DNA of 64,000 nt from Kitasatospora kifunensis (GTDB taxonomy: Bacteria; Actinomycetota; Actinomycetes; Streptomycetales; Streptomycetaceae), in assembly GCF_014203855.1 (NCBI RefSeq), contig NZ_JACHJV010000001.1:3906001-3970000 (forward strand), in the 5' to 3' direction. The notes under the pieces are model-generated. The model was not told where the DNA came from and made no database searches. It was given only the letters and a program-made list of their open reading frames with translations. This document shows positions 37,769 through 47,343 of this stretch, piece after piece (the stretch's first letter is position 1; each line of letters starts with the position of its first letter). Made by a program: the position numbers and the translations under genes.

Positions 37769-39286
37769 ATGACGGATCAGCTGACCGAGTCCGAGGTGCT
37801 TGTGGTCGGTGCCGGTCCGACCGGCCTGCTGCTGGCCGGCGACCTGGCCACGGCCGGCCTGCGGGTGACGGTGCTGGAGAAGCGCGACAAGGAGTCCAAC
37901 CTGACGCGTGCCTTCGCCGTGCACGCCCGCACGCTGGAGCAGTTGGACGCCCGGGGGTTGGCCGAGGAGCTGATCGCCACCGGCACCAAGCTCTCCGGGC
38001 TGCGCCTGTTCGGCCGGCTGCGGATCGACCTGTCCAGCCTGCCCAGCCGGTTCCCGTTCGTGCTGATCACCCCGCAGTACAACACCGAACGGCTGCTGCA
38101 GGAGCGGGCGGTGAAGGCCGGCGCGGTGCTGCTGCGCGACCACCGGGTGACCGGCCTGCGCCAGGACGCCGAGGGCGTGACCCTGCAGGTGACCACGGCG
38201 AGCGGCCCGGTCACCCACCGCGCCACGTACGTGGTGGGCGCGGACGGCGTGCGCAGCAGCGTCCGGGAGCTGGCCGGCATCCCGTTCCCCGGCGAGTCGG
38301 TGGTCAGCTCGGTGATGCTGGCCGACGTCCGCCTGGAGCGGGCCCCCGAGGAGGTGGTCACGGCCGGTGCGACCGGTGACGGCTTCGCCTTCCTGGCCCC
38401 CTTCGGGGACGGCTGGTACCGGGTGATCGCCTGGGACCGGTCCCGCCAACTGCCCGACGACGCACCGGTTGCACTCGACGAGCTGGCCGACCTCACCCGG
38501 CGCGCGCTGGGCGCCGACTACGGCCTGCACGAGGCCCGCTGGCTCTCGCGCTTCCACAGCGACGAGCGCCAGGTGCCGCACTACCGCGACGGCCGGGTCC
38601 TGCTCGCCGGGGACGCGGCGCACTGCCACTCCCCGGCCGGCGGGCAGGGCATGAACACCGGCCTGCAGGACGCCGCCAACCTCGGCTGGAAGCTGGTCGA
38701 GGTGGTGCGGGGGCGGGCGGACGAGAGCCTGCTGGACAGCTACCAGGAGGAGCGCCACCCGGTCGGCAAGGCGGTGCTGCGCAGTTCGGGCGCGCTGATC
38801 CGGCTGGGCCTGGCGCCGAGCACGGCCACCCGGGCGCTGCGCTCGGCGGCCACCGTGCTGGCCGAGTCGGTCTCCCCGCTGATGACCCGGATGACCAGGT
38901 CGGTGACCGGGATCGGGATCAGCTACCCGGCCGAGCCGGGCTCGCACCCGCTGGCCGGGCGCCGGGTGCCCGATCTGCGGTTGGCCCAGGACGCCCCCGG
39001 TCAACCCGCCCGGCTCTACGAGGCGCTGCGCGGCGGCGCCTTCGTGCTGGTCACCGCCGACGAGCGGGCGCCCGGCGCGCCGTTCAGCGGTCTCGAGCCG
39101 GCCGTCGGCGAGCCGTGGGGCGAGCGGCTGCTGCACGCCGCGCCCGCCGACCCGCACGGCAAGCTGCGCTCCACCGTGCTGCTGGTCCGCCCGGACGGCT
39201 ACGCGGCCTGGGCGGCGGCCGACCCGAGCCGCGCCGAACTGCGCGCGGCGCTCACCCACTGGCTGGGCGAGCCGGACCAGAGCTGA
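37769..39286 (+). CDS. FAD-dependent aromatic monooxygenase
   Basis: Class A flavoprotein monooxygenase of 505 residues. Dinucleotide motif VVGAGPTGLLLAGDLA, then YVVGADGVRSSVRE (DG motif) and VLLAGDAAHCHSPAGGQGMN (GD motif) mark the PheA/TfdB/RifMo type. The C-terminal thioredoxin-like domain is present but short. It probably hydroxylates an aromatic or polyketide-like molecule with NADPH. GGGGAG lies 8 bp before the ATG. Confidence 0.88.
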   Translation: MTDQLTESEVLVVGAGPTGLLLAGDLATAGLRVTVLEKRDKESNLTRAFAVHARTLEQLDARGLAEELIATGTKLSGLRLFGRLRIDLSSLPSRFPFVLITPQYNTERLLQERAVKAGAVLLRDHRVTGLRQDAEGVTLQVTTASGPVTHRATYVVGADGVRSSVRELAGIPFPGESVVSSVMLADVRLERAPEEVVTAGATGDGFAFLAPFGDGWYRVIAWDRSRQLPDDAPVALDELADLTRRALGADYGLHEARWLSRFHSDERQVPHYRDGRVLLAGDAAHCHSPAGGQGMNTGLQDAANLGWKLVEVVRGRADESLLDSYQEERHPVGKAVLRSSGALIRLGLAPSTATRALRSAATVLAESVSPLMTRMTRSVTGIGISYPAEPGSHPLAGRRVPDLRLAQDAPGQPARLYEALRGGAFVLVTADERAPGAPFSGLEPAVGEPWGERLLHAAPADPHGKLRSTVLLVRPDGYAAWAAADPSRAELRAALTHWLGEPDQS

Positions 39287-39360
39287 CTCTTCGTCACCCT
39301 GTGTCCCAGGTAGCTCCATCCGTCCCGCTCGGGCCCCGACGGTCTGTCACCATCGGAAAT

Positions 39361-40257
39361 ATGAAGCGTTTCGACCGTCTGCGCCAGATCCGCCGTCTCG
39401 ACCCCGAGCGGGACTTCCTGGAGATCTACCGCCTCACCTCCACCTACGAGTTCCCCTGGGACCACACCCGGGCCCTGGAGTTGGCCCTCTACCGCACCTA
39501 CGCGGTCCCCAGCATCGGCCGACTGCTCGATGAGACGGCCGAACTGACCGACCGTACGCAACGGCGCTACGACGACACCTCGCTGCTGCTCGGCGCGGTG
39601 GTCGAGCACGGCTTCGACAACGAGCGCGGGCGCACCGCGATCCGCCGGATCAACCAGATGCACCAGCGCTACGCGATCAGCAACGAGGACATGCGCTACG
39701 TGCTGTGCACCTTCGTCGTGGTGCCCAAGCGGTGGATCGACCAGTACGGCTGGCGCCGGCTCAGCGAGCACGAGCAGCGCGCCACCGCCGCCTACTACCG
39801 GCAGCTGGGCAAGATGATGGGGATCACCGAAATCCCGGAGAGCTTCCAGGAGTTCGAACACTGCCTGGACGCCTACGAGGCCGAGCACTTCGGCTGGGAC
39901 GAGGGGGCGCGAAGGGTCTCCGACGCCACCTTGGACCTGATGGCCTCCTGGTACCCGGCCCGGCTGCGCCCGCTGGTGCGCGGCGCGAGCCTGGCGCTGC
40001 TGGACGAGCCGCTGCGCCGGGCCTTCCGCTACCCGCCGCCGGCCGCCGCCACCGAGGCCGTGGTGCGCGGTGCGCTGCGCCTGCGCGCCCGGGTGGTACG
40101 CGCCCTGCCGCCCAGGCGCTCTCCGCACTACGCGCGACAGAATCCGGAGATCAAGAGCTACCCGTACGGTTTCCGGTTGGCCGAGATCGGCACCTTCCCG
40201 CCTGGCGTGGGCAGTTGCCCGGTACCGCACCGCGAGCAGGTCTCCTCGACGGACTGA
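39361..40257 (+). CDS. DUF2236 (MpaB-type) oxygenase
   Basis: Protein of 298 residues matching DUF2236, the family of MpaB and rubber oxygenase Lcp, which are b-type heme enzymes. The likely heme region is IRRINQMHQRYAISNEDMRY, with His and Arg, followed by VLCTFVVVPKRWIDQYGW. Helical throughout, no signal peptide. It lies 74 bp after the FAD monooxygenase on the same strand and may be co-transcribed. Substrate unknown. Confidence 0.82.
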   Translation: MKRFDRLRQIRRLDPERDFLEIYRLTSTYEFPWDHTRALELALYRTYAVPSIGRLLDETAELTDRTQRRYDDTSLLLGAVVEHGFDNERGRTAIRRINQMHQRYAISNEDMRYVLCTFVVVPKRWIDQYGWRRLSEHEQRATAAYYRQLGKMMGITEIPESFQEFEHCLDAYEAEHFGWDEGARRVSDATLDLMASWYPARLRPLVRGASLALLDEPLRRAFRYPPPAAATEAVVRGALRLRARVVRALPPRRSPHYARQNPEIKSYPYGFRLAEIGTFPPGVGSCPVPHREQVSSTD

Positions 40258-40595
40258 TCGGGTGCCGGACTGATCGGGCCCCACACCGGCGACGCTCACG
40301 AAGGCAATCCCCGCAGTGCGGGGATTGCCTTCGCCATGACCGCACGCCAACCGCGCACCCGGGCCGGTGGACCAGACCAATCGCGGCGCAGAACAACAGA
40401 CCGCCGCATTCACTGTATAGAAACATCGCCATTCAGTTCATATTGATGCGATCCACACTTGACTGTTATTTAGCATTTCATTACCTGATGATGGGCCAAC
40501 TCCCAGCGAACTTCTGGGATGTTCATCGCAGCGTTCACGACCCCCCGGAACGCGTGACCCTGCCGGCCGCTCTGGCCGACCAGAGGAGGAGCCCC
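40258..40595. other. Terminator and AT-richer promoter region before the sedolisin
   Basis: This 338-bp spacer begins with the terminator at 40300-40332. A stretch at about 40400-40500 is unusually AT-rich for this genome. It holds TTGACT (40459-40464) followed after 17 bp by TACCTG, a plausible vegetative promoter. A small dyad TCCCAG/CTGGGA lies at 40501-40519. The sedolisin SD GAGGAGGA is at 40583-40590. Confidence 0.5.
40300..40332 (+). terminator. Strong 16-bp-arm terminator after the DUF2236 gene
   Basis: GAAGGCAATCCCCGCA is followed after one base by its exact reverse complement. The RNA would form a stem of about 15 bp with a tight loop. It ends the 37769-40257 transcription unit. 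Confidence 0.88.
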
Positions 40596-43025
40596 GTGCG
40601 TCCCCGCCCCCTCGCTCTCGCTGCCGCGATAGCCCTGCTGCCGCTCTGCGCGGCCTCGCTCTCGGTCACCACTGCCCAGGCCGCGACCCCCAACGCCTCG
40701 GCCTCGCGCATCGCACTGCCCGACACCGTGACCCCCGCGGTGGCCCACTCGCAGAAGCAGGGTGACGTTCCCGCCGCCCAGCAGCTCTCGGTGGCGGTCA
40801 GCCTGAAGCTGCGCAACTCGGCCGACCTGGACAAGTTCCTGGCGGACGTCGCCAACCCGAAGTCGCCGAACTACGGCCACTACCTGACCCCGGCCGAGTT
40901 CACCGCGCGCTACGCGCCGACGCAGGCGGACGTCGACCACGTGGTCGCCTACCTGAAGTCGCAGGGCCTGACCGCCTCGGTCAGCGCCAACCGCCAGGTG
41001 ATCGACGCCAAGGGCACCAACGCCCAGATCGCGCAGGCCTTCGGCACGCACGAGAGCGCGTACTACGACGCCTCGGACGCCAAGCAGTTCTTCGCCAACG
41101 ACAACGCCGCCACGCTGCCGGCCGACGTCGCCGCGATCGTCCAGGGCGTCAACGGTCTGAACAACAAGACCGTGCGCACCCCGCAGCTGGCCAAGCCGAA
41201 CGCCTCGCAGCCGCTCGCCACCCCCAGCGGTTACGGCCCGAGCCAGTACGACGGCGCCTACAACCTGAACAAGATGGGCGCGGACGGCACGGGCGTCAAG
41301 GTCGCGCTCTGGGAGTTCGACGGCTACTCGTCGTCCAACCTGACCACCTACGACCAGCAGTTCGGCCTGAGCGGCCCGGCGGTCACCACCGTCCCGGTCG
41401 ACGGCCAGAGCTACGACAGCAAGCCGGGCCAGGGCCAGGGCGAGGTCGAGCTGGACAGCGAGATCGTGCGCGGCGTGGCCCCCAAGGCCACCCAGCTGGT
41501 CTACGAGGCCCCGAACACCGATCAGGGCGAGATCGACATGGCCTCCAAGATCGTGGCCGACGACCAGGTCTCGGTCATCTCGATCTCCTGGGGCGGCTGC
41601 GAGCCCGACACCACGCAGTCCTCGATGACCGCGGTGGACACCTCCCTCAAGCAGGCCGCCGCCGAGGGCATCTCGGTCTTCTCCGCCTCCGGTGACGACG
41701 GCTCGCGCGACTGCACCCGCTCCAACAGCGGTGCCTCGGTCAAGTCGGTCGACTTCCCGGCCTCGGACACCTACGTGACCGGCGTCGGCGGCACCAACCT
41801 GCAGGTCTCCGGCAACTCCTACTCCTCGGAGAGCGCCTGGAGCACCGCCGGCGGCGGCGTCTCCACCGTCTTCGGCAAGCCGAGCTGGCAGACCGGCACC
41901 GGCGTGAGCGGCACCATGCGCACCGTTCCCGACGTGTCCTCCAACGCCGACCCGAACAGCGGCTTCGCGATCTACACCCCCGACACCAACGGCACCCCCG
42001 GCTGGCAGGTGTACGGCGGCACCAGCGCCGCGGCCCCGCTGTGGTCCGGCTACACCGCGCTGTTCAACCAGAAGGCCAAGGCGGCCGGCAAGGCCAACCT
42101 CGGCCAGGCCAACCCCGCGCTCTACTCGGTCGCCAACAGCTCCAGCTACGGCACCACCTTCCACGACGTCACCACCGGCGCCAACCAGGACTTCAAGGCG
42201 GGCACCGGCTACGACCAGGTGACCGGCTGGGGCTCCCCGGTCGCCGACGCGCTGACCACCGCCCTGCTCGGCGGCGGCACCGGCCCGACCAGCAACACCG
42301 TCACCGTCACCAGCCCGGGCGCCCAGCAGGCCACCGTGGGCACCGCGGTGAACCTGCAGCTGTCCGGCACCGACAGCGCCACCGGCCAGGCCCTGAGCTA
42401 CTCGGCCACCGGCCTGCCGGCCGGCCTGTCGATCAGCACCAGCGGCCTGATCAGCGGCACCCCGACCGCGGCCGGCACCTCGACGGTGGCCGTCACCGCC
42501 AAGGACTCGACCGGCGCCACCGGCACCACCGCCTTCACCTTCACGGTCGCCGCCGCCTCCGGCGGTTGCACCTCGGCCCAGCTGCTCGGCAACCCCGGCT
42601 TCGAGACCGGCAGCGCCAAGCCCTGGACCACCAGCTCCGGCGTGATCAACAACGACATGAGCAGCGAGCCCTCGCACTCGGGCAACTACGACGCCTGGCT
42701 GGACGGCTACGGCAGCGCCCACACCGACAACCTCTCGCAGACGGTGACCATCCCGGCCGGCTGCGCCTCCGCCACCTTCAGCTTCTGGCTGCACGTGGAC
42801 ACCGCCAAGACCGACTCGAACGCGGACGACACGCTGGCCGTCCAGGCCAACGGCACCACGCTCGCGACCTACTCCAACCTGGACGCCGCCGACGGCTACG
42901 CCCAGAAGACGCTGGACCTGTCGTCCTTCATCGGGCAGACCGTCACCCTGAAGTTCACCGGAACCGAGGACGACGGCGCGCAGACCAGCTTCGTGATCGA
43001 TGACACCGCGCTGAACGTCGGCTGA
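40596..43025 (+). CDS. Secreted sedolisin (S53) protease with C-terminal accessory domains
   Basis: Secreted serine-carboxyl peptidase of 809 residues. GTG 40596 follows GAGGAGGA and encodes a signal peptide (LALAAAIALLPLCAASLSVT). A pro-kumamolisin domain (about 45-190) is followed by the S53 catalytic domain. Catalytic Glu283 and Asp287 lie in GEVELDSE, the oxyanion Asp in SGDDG, and Ser477 in GGTSAAAPLWSGY. After residue about 560 come an Ig-like He_PIG-type module (LSYSATGLPAGLSISTSG) and a jelly-roll domain (GNPGFETGSAKPWTTSSG). Sedolisins work at acidic pH on proteins outside the cell. Confidence 0.93.
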   Translation: MRPRPLALAAAIALLPLCAASLSVTTAQAATPNASASRIALPDTVTPAVAHSQKQGDVPAAQQLSVAVSLKLRNSADLDKFLADVANPKSPNYGHYLTPAEFTARYAPTQADVDHVVAYLKSQGLTASVSANRQVIDAKGTNAQIAQAFGTHESAYYDASDAKQFFANDNAATLPADVAAIVQGVNGLNNKTVRTPQLAKPNASQPLATPSGYGPSQYDGAYNLNKMGADGTGVKVALWEFDGYSSSNLTTYDQQFGLSGPAVTTVPVDGQSYDSKPGQGQGEVELDSEIVRGVAPKATQLVYEAPNTDQGEIDMASKIVADDQVSVISISWGGCEPDTTQSSMTAVDTSLKQAAAEGISVFSASGDDGSRDCTRSNSGASVKSVDFPASDTYVTGVGGTNLQVSGNSYSSESAWSTAGGGVSTVFGKPSWQTGTGVSGTMRTVPDVSSNADPNSGFAIYTPDTNGTPGWQVYGGTSAAAPLWSGYTALFNQKAKAAGKANLGQANPALYSVANSSSYGTTFHDVTTGANQDFKAGTGYDQVTGWGSPVADALTTALLGGGTGPTSNTVTVTSPGAQQATVGTAVNLQLSGTDSATGQALSYSATGLPAGLSISTSGLISGTPTAAGTSTVAVTAKDSTGATGTTAFTFTVAAASGGCTSAQLLGNPGFETGSAKPWTTSSGVINNDMSSEPSHSGNYDAWLDGYGSAHTDNLSQTVTIPAGCASATFSFWLHVDTAKTDSNADDTLAVQANGTTLATYSNLDAADGYAQKTLDLSSFIGQTVTLKFTGTEDDGAQTSFVIDDTALNVG

Positions 43026-43122
43026 GAGTGCCGCTGTCTCACCTTGCGAAATAGACTGCCACGCGGCGTCATTACCTGGTAGCTCACTGACACCGAAAAG
43101 TGAATAATCCCAGGTGGCTGAG

Positions 43123-43162
43123 ATCCCGCCGGTATCGGAGTGCCGTCCGATACCGGCGGGAT
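43123..43162 (+). terminator. Sedolisin terminator, 17-bp stem
   Basis: ATCCCGCCGGTATCGGA pairs perfectly with 43146-43162 around the loop GTGCCG, followed by TGTTG. It lies 98 bp past the stop, and the perfect stem marks the end of the protease transcript. Confidence 0.88.
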
Positions 43163-43285
43163 TGTTGCATTCGCGTTTCGTCGGTTTGGAGATCCCGGCA
43201 AACCACGTGAAGCTAATTTGTCGTGACCACTGTCATACCGCCCGGTAGATGACGTAGCCTCTGGTCCCTGCGTAAGGTTCCTGCA

Positions 43286-43316
43286 GCTCGGTGCCGTCCC
43301 CACAACGGCACCGAGC
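43286..43316 (+). promoter_or_regulatory. 12-bp perfect hairpin before the HTH gene
   Basis: GCTCGGTGCCGT (43286-43297) pairs perfectly with ACGGCACCGAGC (43305-43316) around CCCCACA. It ends 57 bp before the gene at 43374, so it is probably within the 5' leader or is a large operator. No U-tract follows. Confidence 0.55.
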
Positions 43317-43373
43317 CGGTCCCGCCACGTAAGTCTCCTGGCACGGGGCGGCTGGTGGGGAAGGTTATTTCGC

Positions 43374-44387
43374 ATGGGCTCGCAATACCCGCAGAACGCC
43401 GGTCACCTCCGCTTGGTGGAGCAACGACCGGGCCGCCCGCTGACCTTGGGCCGACTGCTGCCCGCAGTCTGTCCCGCCCCGGAGCACCGATCGGCCACGA
43501 TCGGTTTCGCGGAAACCCTGCATAACGCGATCGAGGCCAGCGGACTGAGCCTGGACCGGATCCGCGCCGAGCTGGACCGACAGGGCGTCAGGGTCAGTGT
43601 CACGACGCTCAGTTACTGGCGGCGTGGTCGCAGCCAACCCGAACGGGCCTCCTCCGTCCGGGCGGTGGCGCTGCTGGAGAACCTGCTCGGGCTGCCCGAG
43701 GCCGGGCTCTCCAGCCTGCTCGGCCCACCGCGCCCGCGCGGCCGCTGGGTGACCGGCGGCACCCAGGACAGCCTGCCGGTGGCCGCGATCTGGCCGGAGG
43801 AGCTGCGCATCGCCGAGGTCTTCACCGAGCTGGACGCGCCGCCCACCAGCGAGTTGGAGCGGCTCAGCGTCCACGACGCCTGCTACGTCGGCGCCGATCG
43901 GATCGGCGCGCTGCTGAGGACCCGTCAGGTGGTGCGCGCCACCGTGCCCGGCGTCTCGCGCTGCCTGGTGGTGCACCAGGCGGACGAGGACTCCATCGGC
44001 TGCCCCGAACTGACCTCGGTCCGGCACGCCCGGCTCGGCCGGGTCCGCCGCTGCCCCGAGATCGGCCTGCTGGTCGCCGAGCTGCTGCTGGACCGCCCAC
44101 TGGGGCTGGGCGACTCCACCGTCTTCGAGTACGAGGTGGAACTGCCCCCGGGCGGCCCGACCACCGTCTACGGGCGACGGTTCGCCGCGCCGGTGCGCGA
44201 GTACGTGCTCCAGGTGCACTTCGACCCGATCGCCGTCCCCGCCCACTGCGAGCGCTACGAACGCGCCCCGGGCGCCGCGCTGGACCGGGTGCGCGAGCGC
44301 CTGTGGATCGGCGCCTCGGCCAGCGCCCACGTGCTGGCCACCGAGCAGCAGCCGGGGCAGAGCGGGATCCGCTGGGAGTGGGAGTAG
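43374..44387 (+). CDS. HTH-domain protein of unknown function
   Basis: Protein of 337 residues. An N-terminal HTH-like segment (FAETLHNAIEASGLSLDRIR, then SVTTLSYWRRGRSQPERASS) resembles a Cro/XRE-type helix-turn-helix that reads whole-domain contexts. A C-terminal beta-rich domain (about 130-335) lacks motifs I recognise. Such proteins occur widely in streptomycetes without known function. A strong leader hairpin and the sedolisin terminator separate it from the protease, so regulation of the protease is possible but not shown. Confidence 0.7.
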   Translation: MGSQYPQNAGHLRLVEQRPGRPLTLGRLLPAVCPAPEHRSATIGFAETLHNAIEASGLSLDRIRAELDRQGVRVSVTTLSYWRRGRSQPERASSVRAVALLENLLGLPEAGLSSLLGPPRPRGRWVTGGTQDSLPVAAIWPEELRIAEVFTELDAPPTSELERLSVHDACYVGADRIGALLRTRQVVRATVPGVSRCLVVHQADEDSIGCPELTSVRHARLGRVRRCPEIGLLVAELLLDRPLGLGDSTVFEYEVELPPGGPTTVYGRRFAAPVREYVLQVHFDPIAVPAHCERYERAPGAALDRVRERLWIGASASAHVLATEQQPGQSGIRWEWE

Positions 44388-44428
44388 CCGCCCCGCGCCA
44401 GGGCGGTGCGCCGTGCGACAGTGCTGAC

Positions 44429-45202
44429 ATGACCAACCACGATGACCTCGATGACCTCGCGGCCGCCCTGCGCCGCTGGCGGACGGCGGCCGAGGAGCCG
44501 GCCACCGTGCTGATCGACGGCTTCCACGCGCTCAAGCACACGCTGCGGTTCGGCGGCGAGGTCCGCCAGGTGCTCACCAGCGACCGGGAGCACCTGGCCG
44601 AGCTCGCCGCCGAGCTTGCACCCGACGTCGCGGCGGCCGTGCTGGCCGCCGCCGTCGAGGTGCCGGCGGCCACCGTGCGCGAGCTGGTGCCCCGCCCGCA
44701 CCCGACCGGGGTGGCCGCGCTGGCCCGGCGCCCCGACCCCGCCCAGGCCCTTGCGCGGCTGCGGACCCTGCCGCGCCAGGCGCCGGTGGTGGTGCTGGAC
44801 AACCCGCGCAACCTCGGCAACGTGGGCGCGGTGGTACGCCTGGCGGCCGGCTTCGGCGCCACCGGCGTGGTCACCACCGGCGACCTGGACCCCTGGCACC
44901 CGACCGTGGTGCGAGCCGGCGCCGGGCTGCACTTCGCCACCGACGTGGCCCACCTGGCGGCCGATCAGCTGCCGCCGGGCCCGCTGTTCGTGCTGGACCC
45001 GGAGGGCTCGGACATCCACTCGGTGCGGCTGCCGGACGATGCGCTGCTCGTCTTCGGCTCCGAACGGCACGGGGTGAGCCAGGAGTTGCGCTCCAGGGCG
45101 GACGCGCTGCTGGCGATCCCGATGCGGCCGCTGGTCTCCAGCTTCAACCTGGCCACCTCGGTGGGCATGGGGCTCTTCCACTGGCAGTCCGGGCACCGGT
45201 GA
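44429..45202 (+). CDS. SpoU/TrmH-family RNA methyltransferase
   Basis: Protein of 257 residues with a C-terminal SPOUT domain. Motif 1 is DNPRNLGNVGAVVRLAAGFG, motif 2 VFGSERHGVS and motif 3 PMRPLVSSFNLATSVGMGLF. The N-terminal part resembles a substrate-binding domain. It transfers a methyl group from SAM to a ribose 2'-OH in tRNA or rRNA; the target is not predictable. The stop is 7 bp from that of the convergent FUSC gene. Confidence 0.9.
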   Translation: MTNHDDLDDLAAALRRWRTAAEEPATVLIDGFHALKHTLRFGGEVRQVLTSDREHLAELAAELAPDVAAAVLAAAVEVPAATVRELVPRPHPTGVAALARRPDPAQALARLRTLPRQAPVVVLDNPRNLGNVGAVVRLAAGFGATGVVTTGDLDPWHPTVVRAGAGLHFATDVAHLAADQLPPGPLFVLDPEGSDIHSVRLPDDALLVFGSERHGVSQELRSRADALLAIPMRPLVSSFNLATSVGMGLFHWQSGHR

Positions 45203-45209
45203 AGCGAAC

Positions 45210-47333
45210 TCAACTCCGCCCGGCGCCAGGGCCGGTGGGCCGCACGGCCTTCTCCAGGTCGGTCAGCGCCTGCATCAGCAGCCGGCTGCCCGAGCGGACC
45301 ACGTCCACCTGGTCGCCGGGGCGCTGCCCGGGTGCCTGCGCCAGCAGTTCCTCCCACTGCAGCTGCGCGTCCCGCGCCGCGCGGAAGTCCACCGCCCGCC
45401 CGGTGAGCACCGCGGCCCCGGCCGCCGCGGCCGCGTCGTCCAGTGCCTGCCCGAACTCGGCGGCGCCCGGCACCGGTTCGGCCTGCCGCCCCGGCAGGTG
45501 GGCCTCCATCAGCAGCGCGACCCGGGACAGGAACCCGACCGCCTCCCTGGCCCTGGCCAGCTGCTTGCGGCTCAGCTGCGGGGAGTGCACCGCGTGCCGC
45601 ACCGGCTCGGCCTCGGCCCGCTCCCTGGCCTGCAGGAAGGCCGAGCGGGCTTCGCGCGAGTCCAGCAGCGCGGTGCGCACCGCGCGCGGATCGCGCCCGG
45701 CCGGGTCACCGTAAGCGGCCAGCACCGCACCCGCGTAACGGCCCACGGCGGTGATCCACTCAGCGGTGCGCTCCGGCAGCCTGGCCGTCTCCCAGGTGGG
45801 GAAGAGCGCGTAGGCCAGCAGCGCGACGGCGCCACCCAACAGGGTCATCAGGATCCGCTCGTAGGCGGTGGTGAGCGGCGGCAGCGGCTCCATCCCGAGC
45901 AGGAAGACCACATAGGCCGAGATGCAGGCGGTCATCACCGCGTAGCCGGTGCTCAGCGTCAGGTACGCGCCGCCGATGCAGAGCACGGCCAGCGCGCTGG
46001 AGGCCCAGTGGCCCGGATGCAGCAGCTCGACCAGAGCGGTGGCCAGCAGCACGCCGACCACCGTGCCGGCCACCCGGGCCACGCCCCGGGTGTAGGTCTG
46101 CACGAAGTCGGGCCGGATCACCATGGCCGCGGTCATCGCCGCCCAGTAGCTGTGGTGCAGGCCGGTCAGCCGGGCCAGCACGTACGCGGCGGTGACCACC
46201 CCGGACAGCCGCACCGCGTGGTGCAGGATCGGCGAGCCGGGCCGCAACTGGCGCCGCGCGGTGCGCACCGCGACCGGCAGCATCCGGGTCAGGCCGGGGC
46301 GCAGCAGCGCGCCGCCGGGCCCGGCGATCGGGGTCTCCAGGGTGGACTCGGTGTGCTGGTCGAGCGCGCCGAAGGCCCGGCCCAGCAGCCCGGTGAGCCG
46401 ACGGGCCGCGCGCAGCGCCGGGCCGCGCAGCACCGGCTTGGCCGGGGCGATCAACGCCGCCGGCGCCGAGGCCGGGTAGCTGGCCGGCTCGCCGGTGCGG
46501 ATCGAGCGGGCGAGCGCGTCCAGCAGCTGGGCGGCCCCGGCCAGCAGCTCCCTGGCCCGGTCCCGCTCCGGCCCCTCGGCGGCCGCGCCGAGCTCGGGAT
46601 CGGCGATCGCGGCCAGGGTCGGGCGGATCCGCTCGGCGATCCCGCGCAGCCCGCGCAGCTCGGGCGGTCGGCGGCGCTCCTGCCAGGGCGTCACGGCGGC
46701 CGCGTGCCGGGCCGTCATCAGCGGGTCCGGGTCCATCGGGGCGTGCGGGTCGTGCCGCAGCCGCCGGGCGTAGTCGGCGAGCGAGGCGTACGCGTCGGCC
46801 AGTGCGTCGCGTTGCGCGCCCCAGCTCTTGATCGGCCAGAGCGTGATCACCAGCGCCTGGACCCCGCCGCCGAGCGCGCACAGGCCCGCGTGCGCGGCCG
46901 CGGTGGGCACGCTGACGGGCAGTTGGACCACCACCAGCATCACGGTCAGCGTGTTGGTGGCCACCACCCCGGCGGTCGGCCCCAGCGACCAGGCCAGGCC
47001 CGCCGCGAAGGCCCAGGCCGCCAGCAGCACCGGGAAGAGCCCGGGCACCGAGACCGCCAGATAGCCGAGGAAGGTGCTCACGCCGAGGCCGATCCCGGCG
47101 GCCAACGCCAGCGAGGGGCGCGGCCTGAAGCTGCGCTGGAAGGTGGCCGTGCCGGCGATGAAGCCGCCCATCGCGGCCGAGGTGGCCGGTGCCGGACCGC
47201 CGATGGCGAGCACCGGGAAGACCACCAGCGCCACCGCCGCGGCCCCGCGCGCCGCCCGGTACGGGTCGCTCAGCGCCCGCTCGGGGCGCAGCCCCGCGCG
47301 CCCGGTGTGGCGGAGCGCGGCTAGCCAGGGCAT
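45210..47333 (-). CDS. FUSC-family membrane protein
   Basis: Protein of 707 residues with two sets of hydrophobic segments of the FUSC (aromatic acid exporter/YccS) type. N-terminal helices run from AARGAAAVALVVFPVLAIGG to about 180, and a second membrane block (AAYVLARLTGLHHSYWAAMT, TYTRGVARVAGTVVGVLLAT) lies at about 380-520. The central and C-terminal parts are helical and cytosolic. It is the last gene of the leftward operon starting at 50636, 10 bp after the HTTM gene. Possible role: export of aromatic or envelope compounds (inference). Confidence 0.85.
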   Translation of the reverse strand: MPWLAALRHTGRAGLRPERALSDPYRAARGAAAVALVVFPVLAIGGPAPATSAAMGGFIAGTATFQRSFRPRPSLALAAGIGLGVSTFLGYLAVSVPGLFPVLLAAWAFAAGLAWSLGPTAGVVATNTLTVMLVVVQLPVSVPTAAAHAGLCALGGGVQALVITLWPIKSWGAQRDALADAYASLADYARRLRHDPHAPMDPDPLMTARHAAAVTPWQERRRPPELRGLRGIAERIRPTLAAIADPELGAAAEGPERDRARELLAGAAQLLDALARSIRTGEPASYPASAPAALIAPAKPVLRGPALRAARRLTGLLGRAFGALDQHTESTLETPIAGPGGALLRPGLTRMLPVAVRTARRQLRPGSPILHHAVRLSGVVTAAYVLARLTGLHHSYWAAMTAAMVIRPDFVQTYTRGVARVAGTVVGVLLATALVELLHPGHWASSALAVLCIGGAYLTLSTGYAVMTACISAYVVFLLGMEPLPPLTTAYERILMTLLGGAVALLAYALFPTWETARLPERTAEWITAVGRYAGAVLAAYGDPAGRDPRAVRTALLDSREARSAFLQARERAEAEPVRHAVHSPQLSRKQLARAREAVGFLSRVALLMEAHLPGRQAEPVPGAAEFGQALDDAAAAAGAAVLTGRAVDFRAARDAQLQWEELLAQAPGQRPGDQVDVVRSGSRLLMQALTDLEKAVRPTGPGAGRS

Positions 47334-47343
47334 ACCGGTCAGT

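Larger units (their letters stand above)
43026..43373. other. Intergenic region with sedolisin terminator and a leader hairpin
   Basis: This 348-bp spacer holds the sedolisin terminator (43123-43162), an AT-richer stretch around 43200-43260, and a 12-bp perfect hairpin at 43286-43316. No gene is visible. The promoter of the HTH gene must lie between the two hairpins. Confidence 0.5.
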
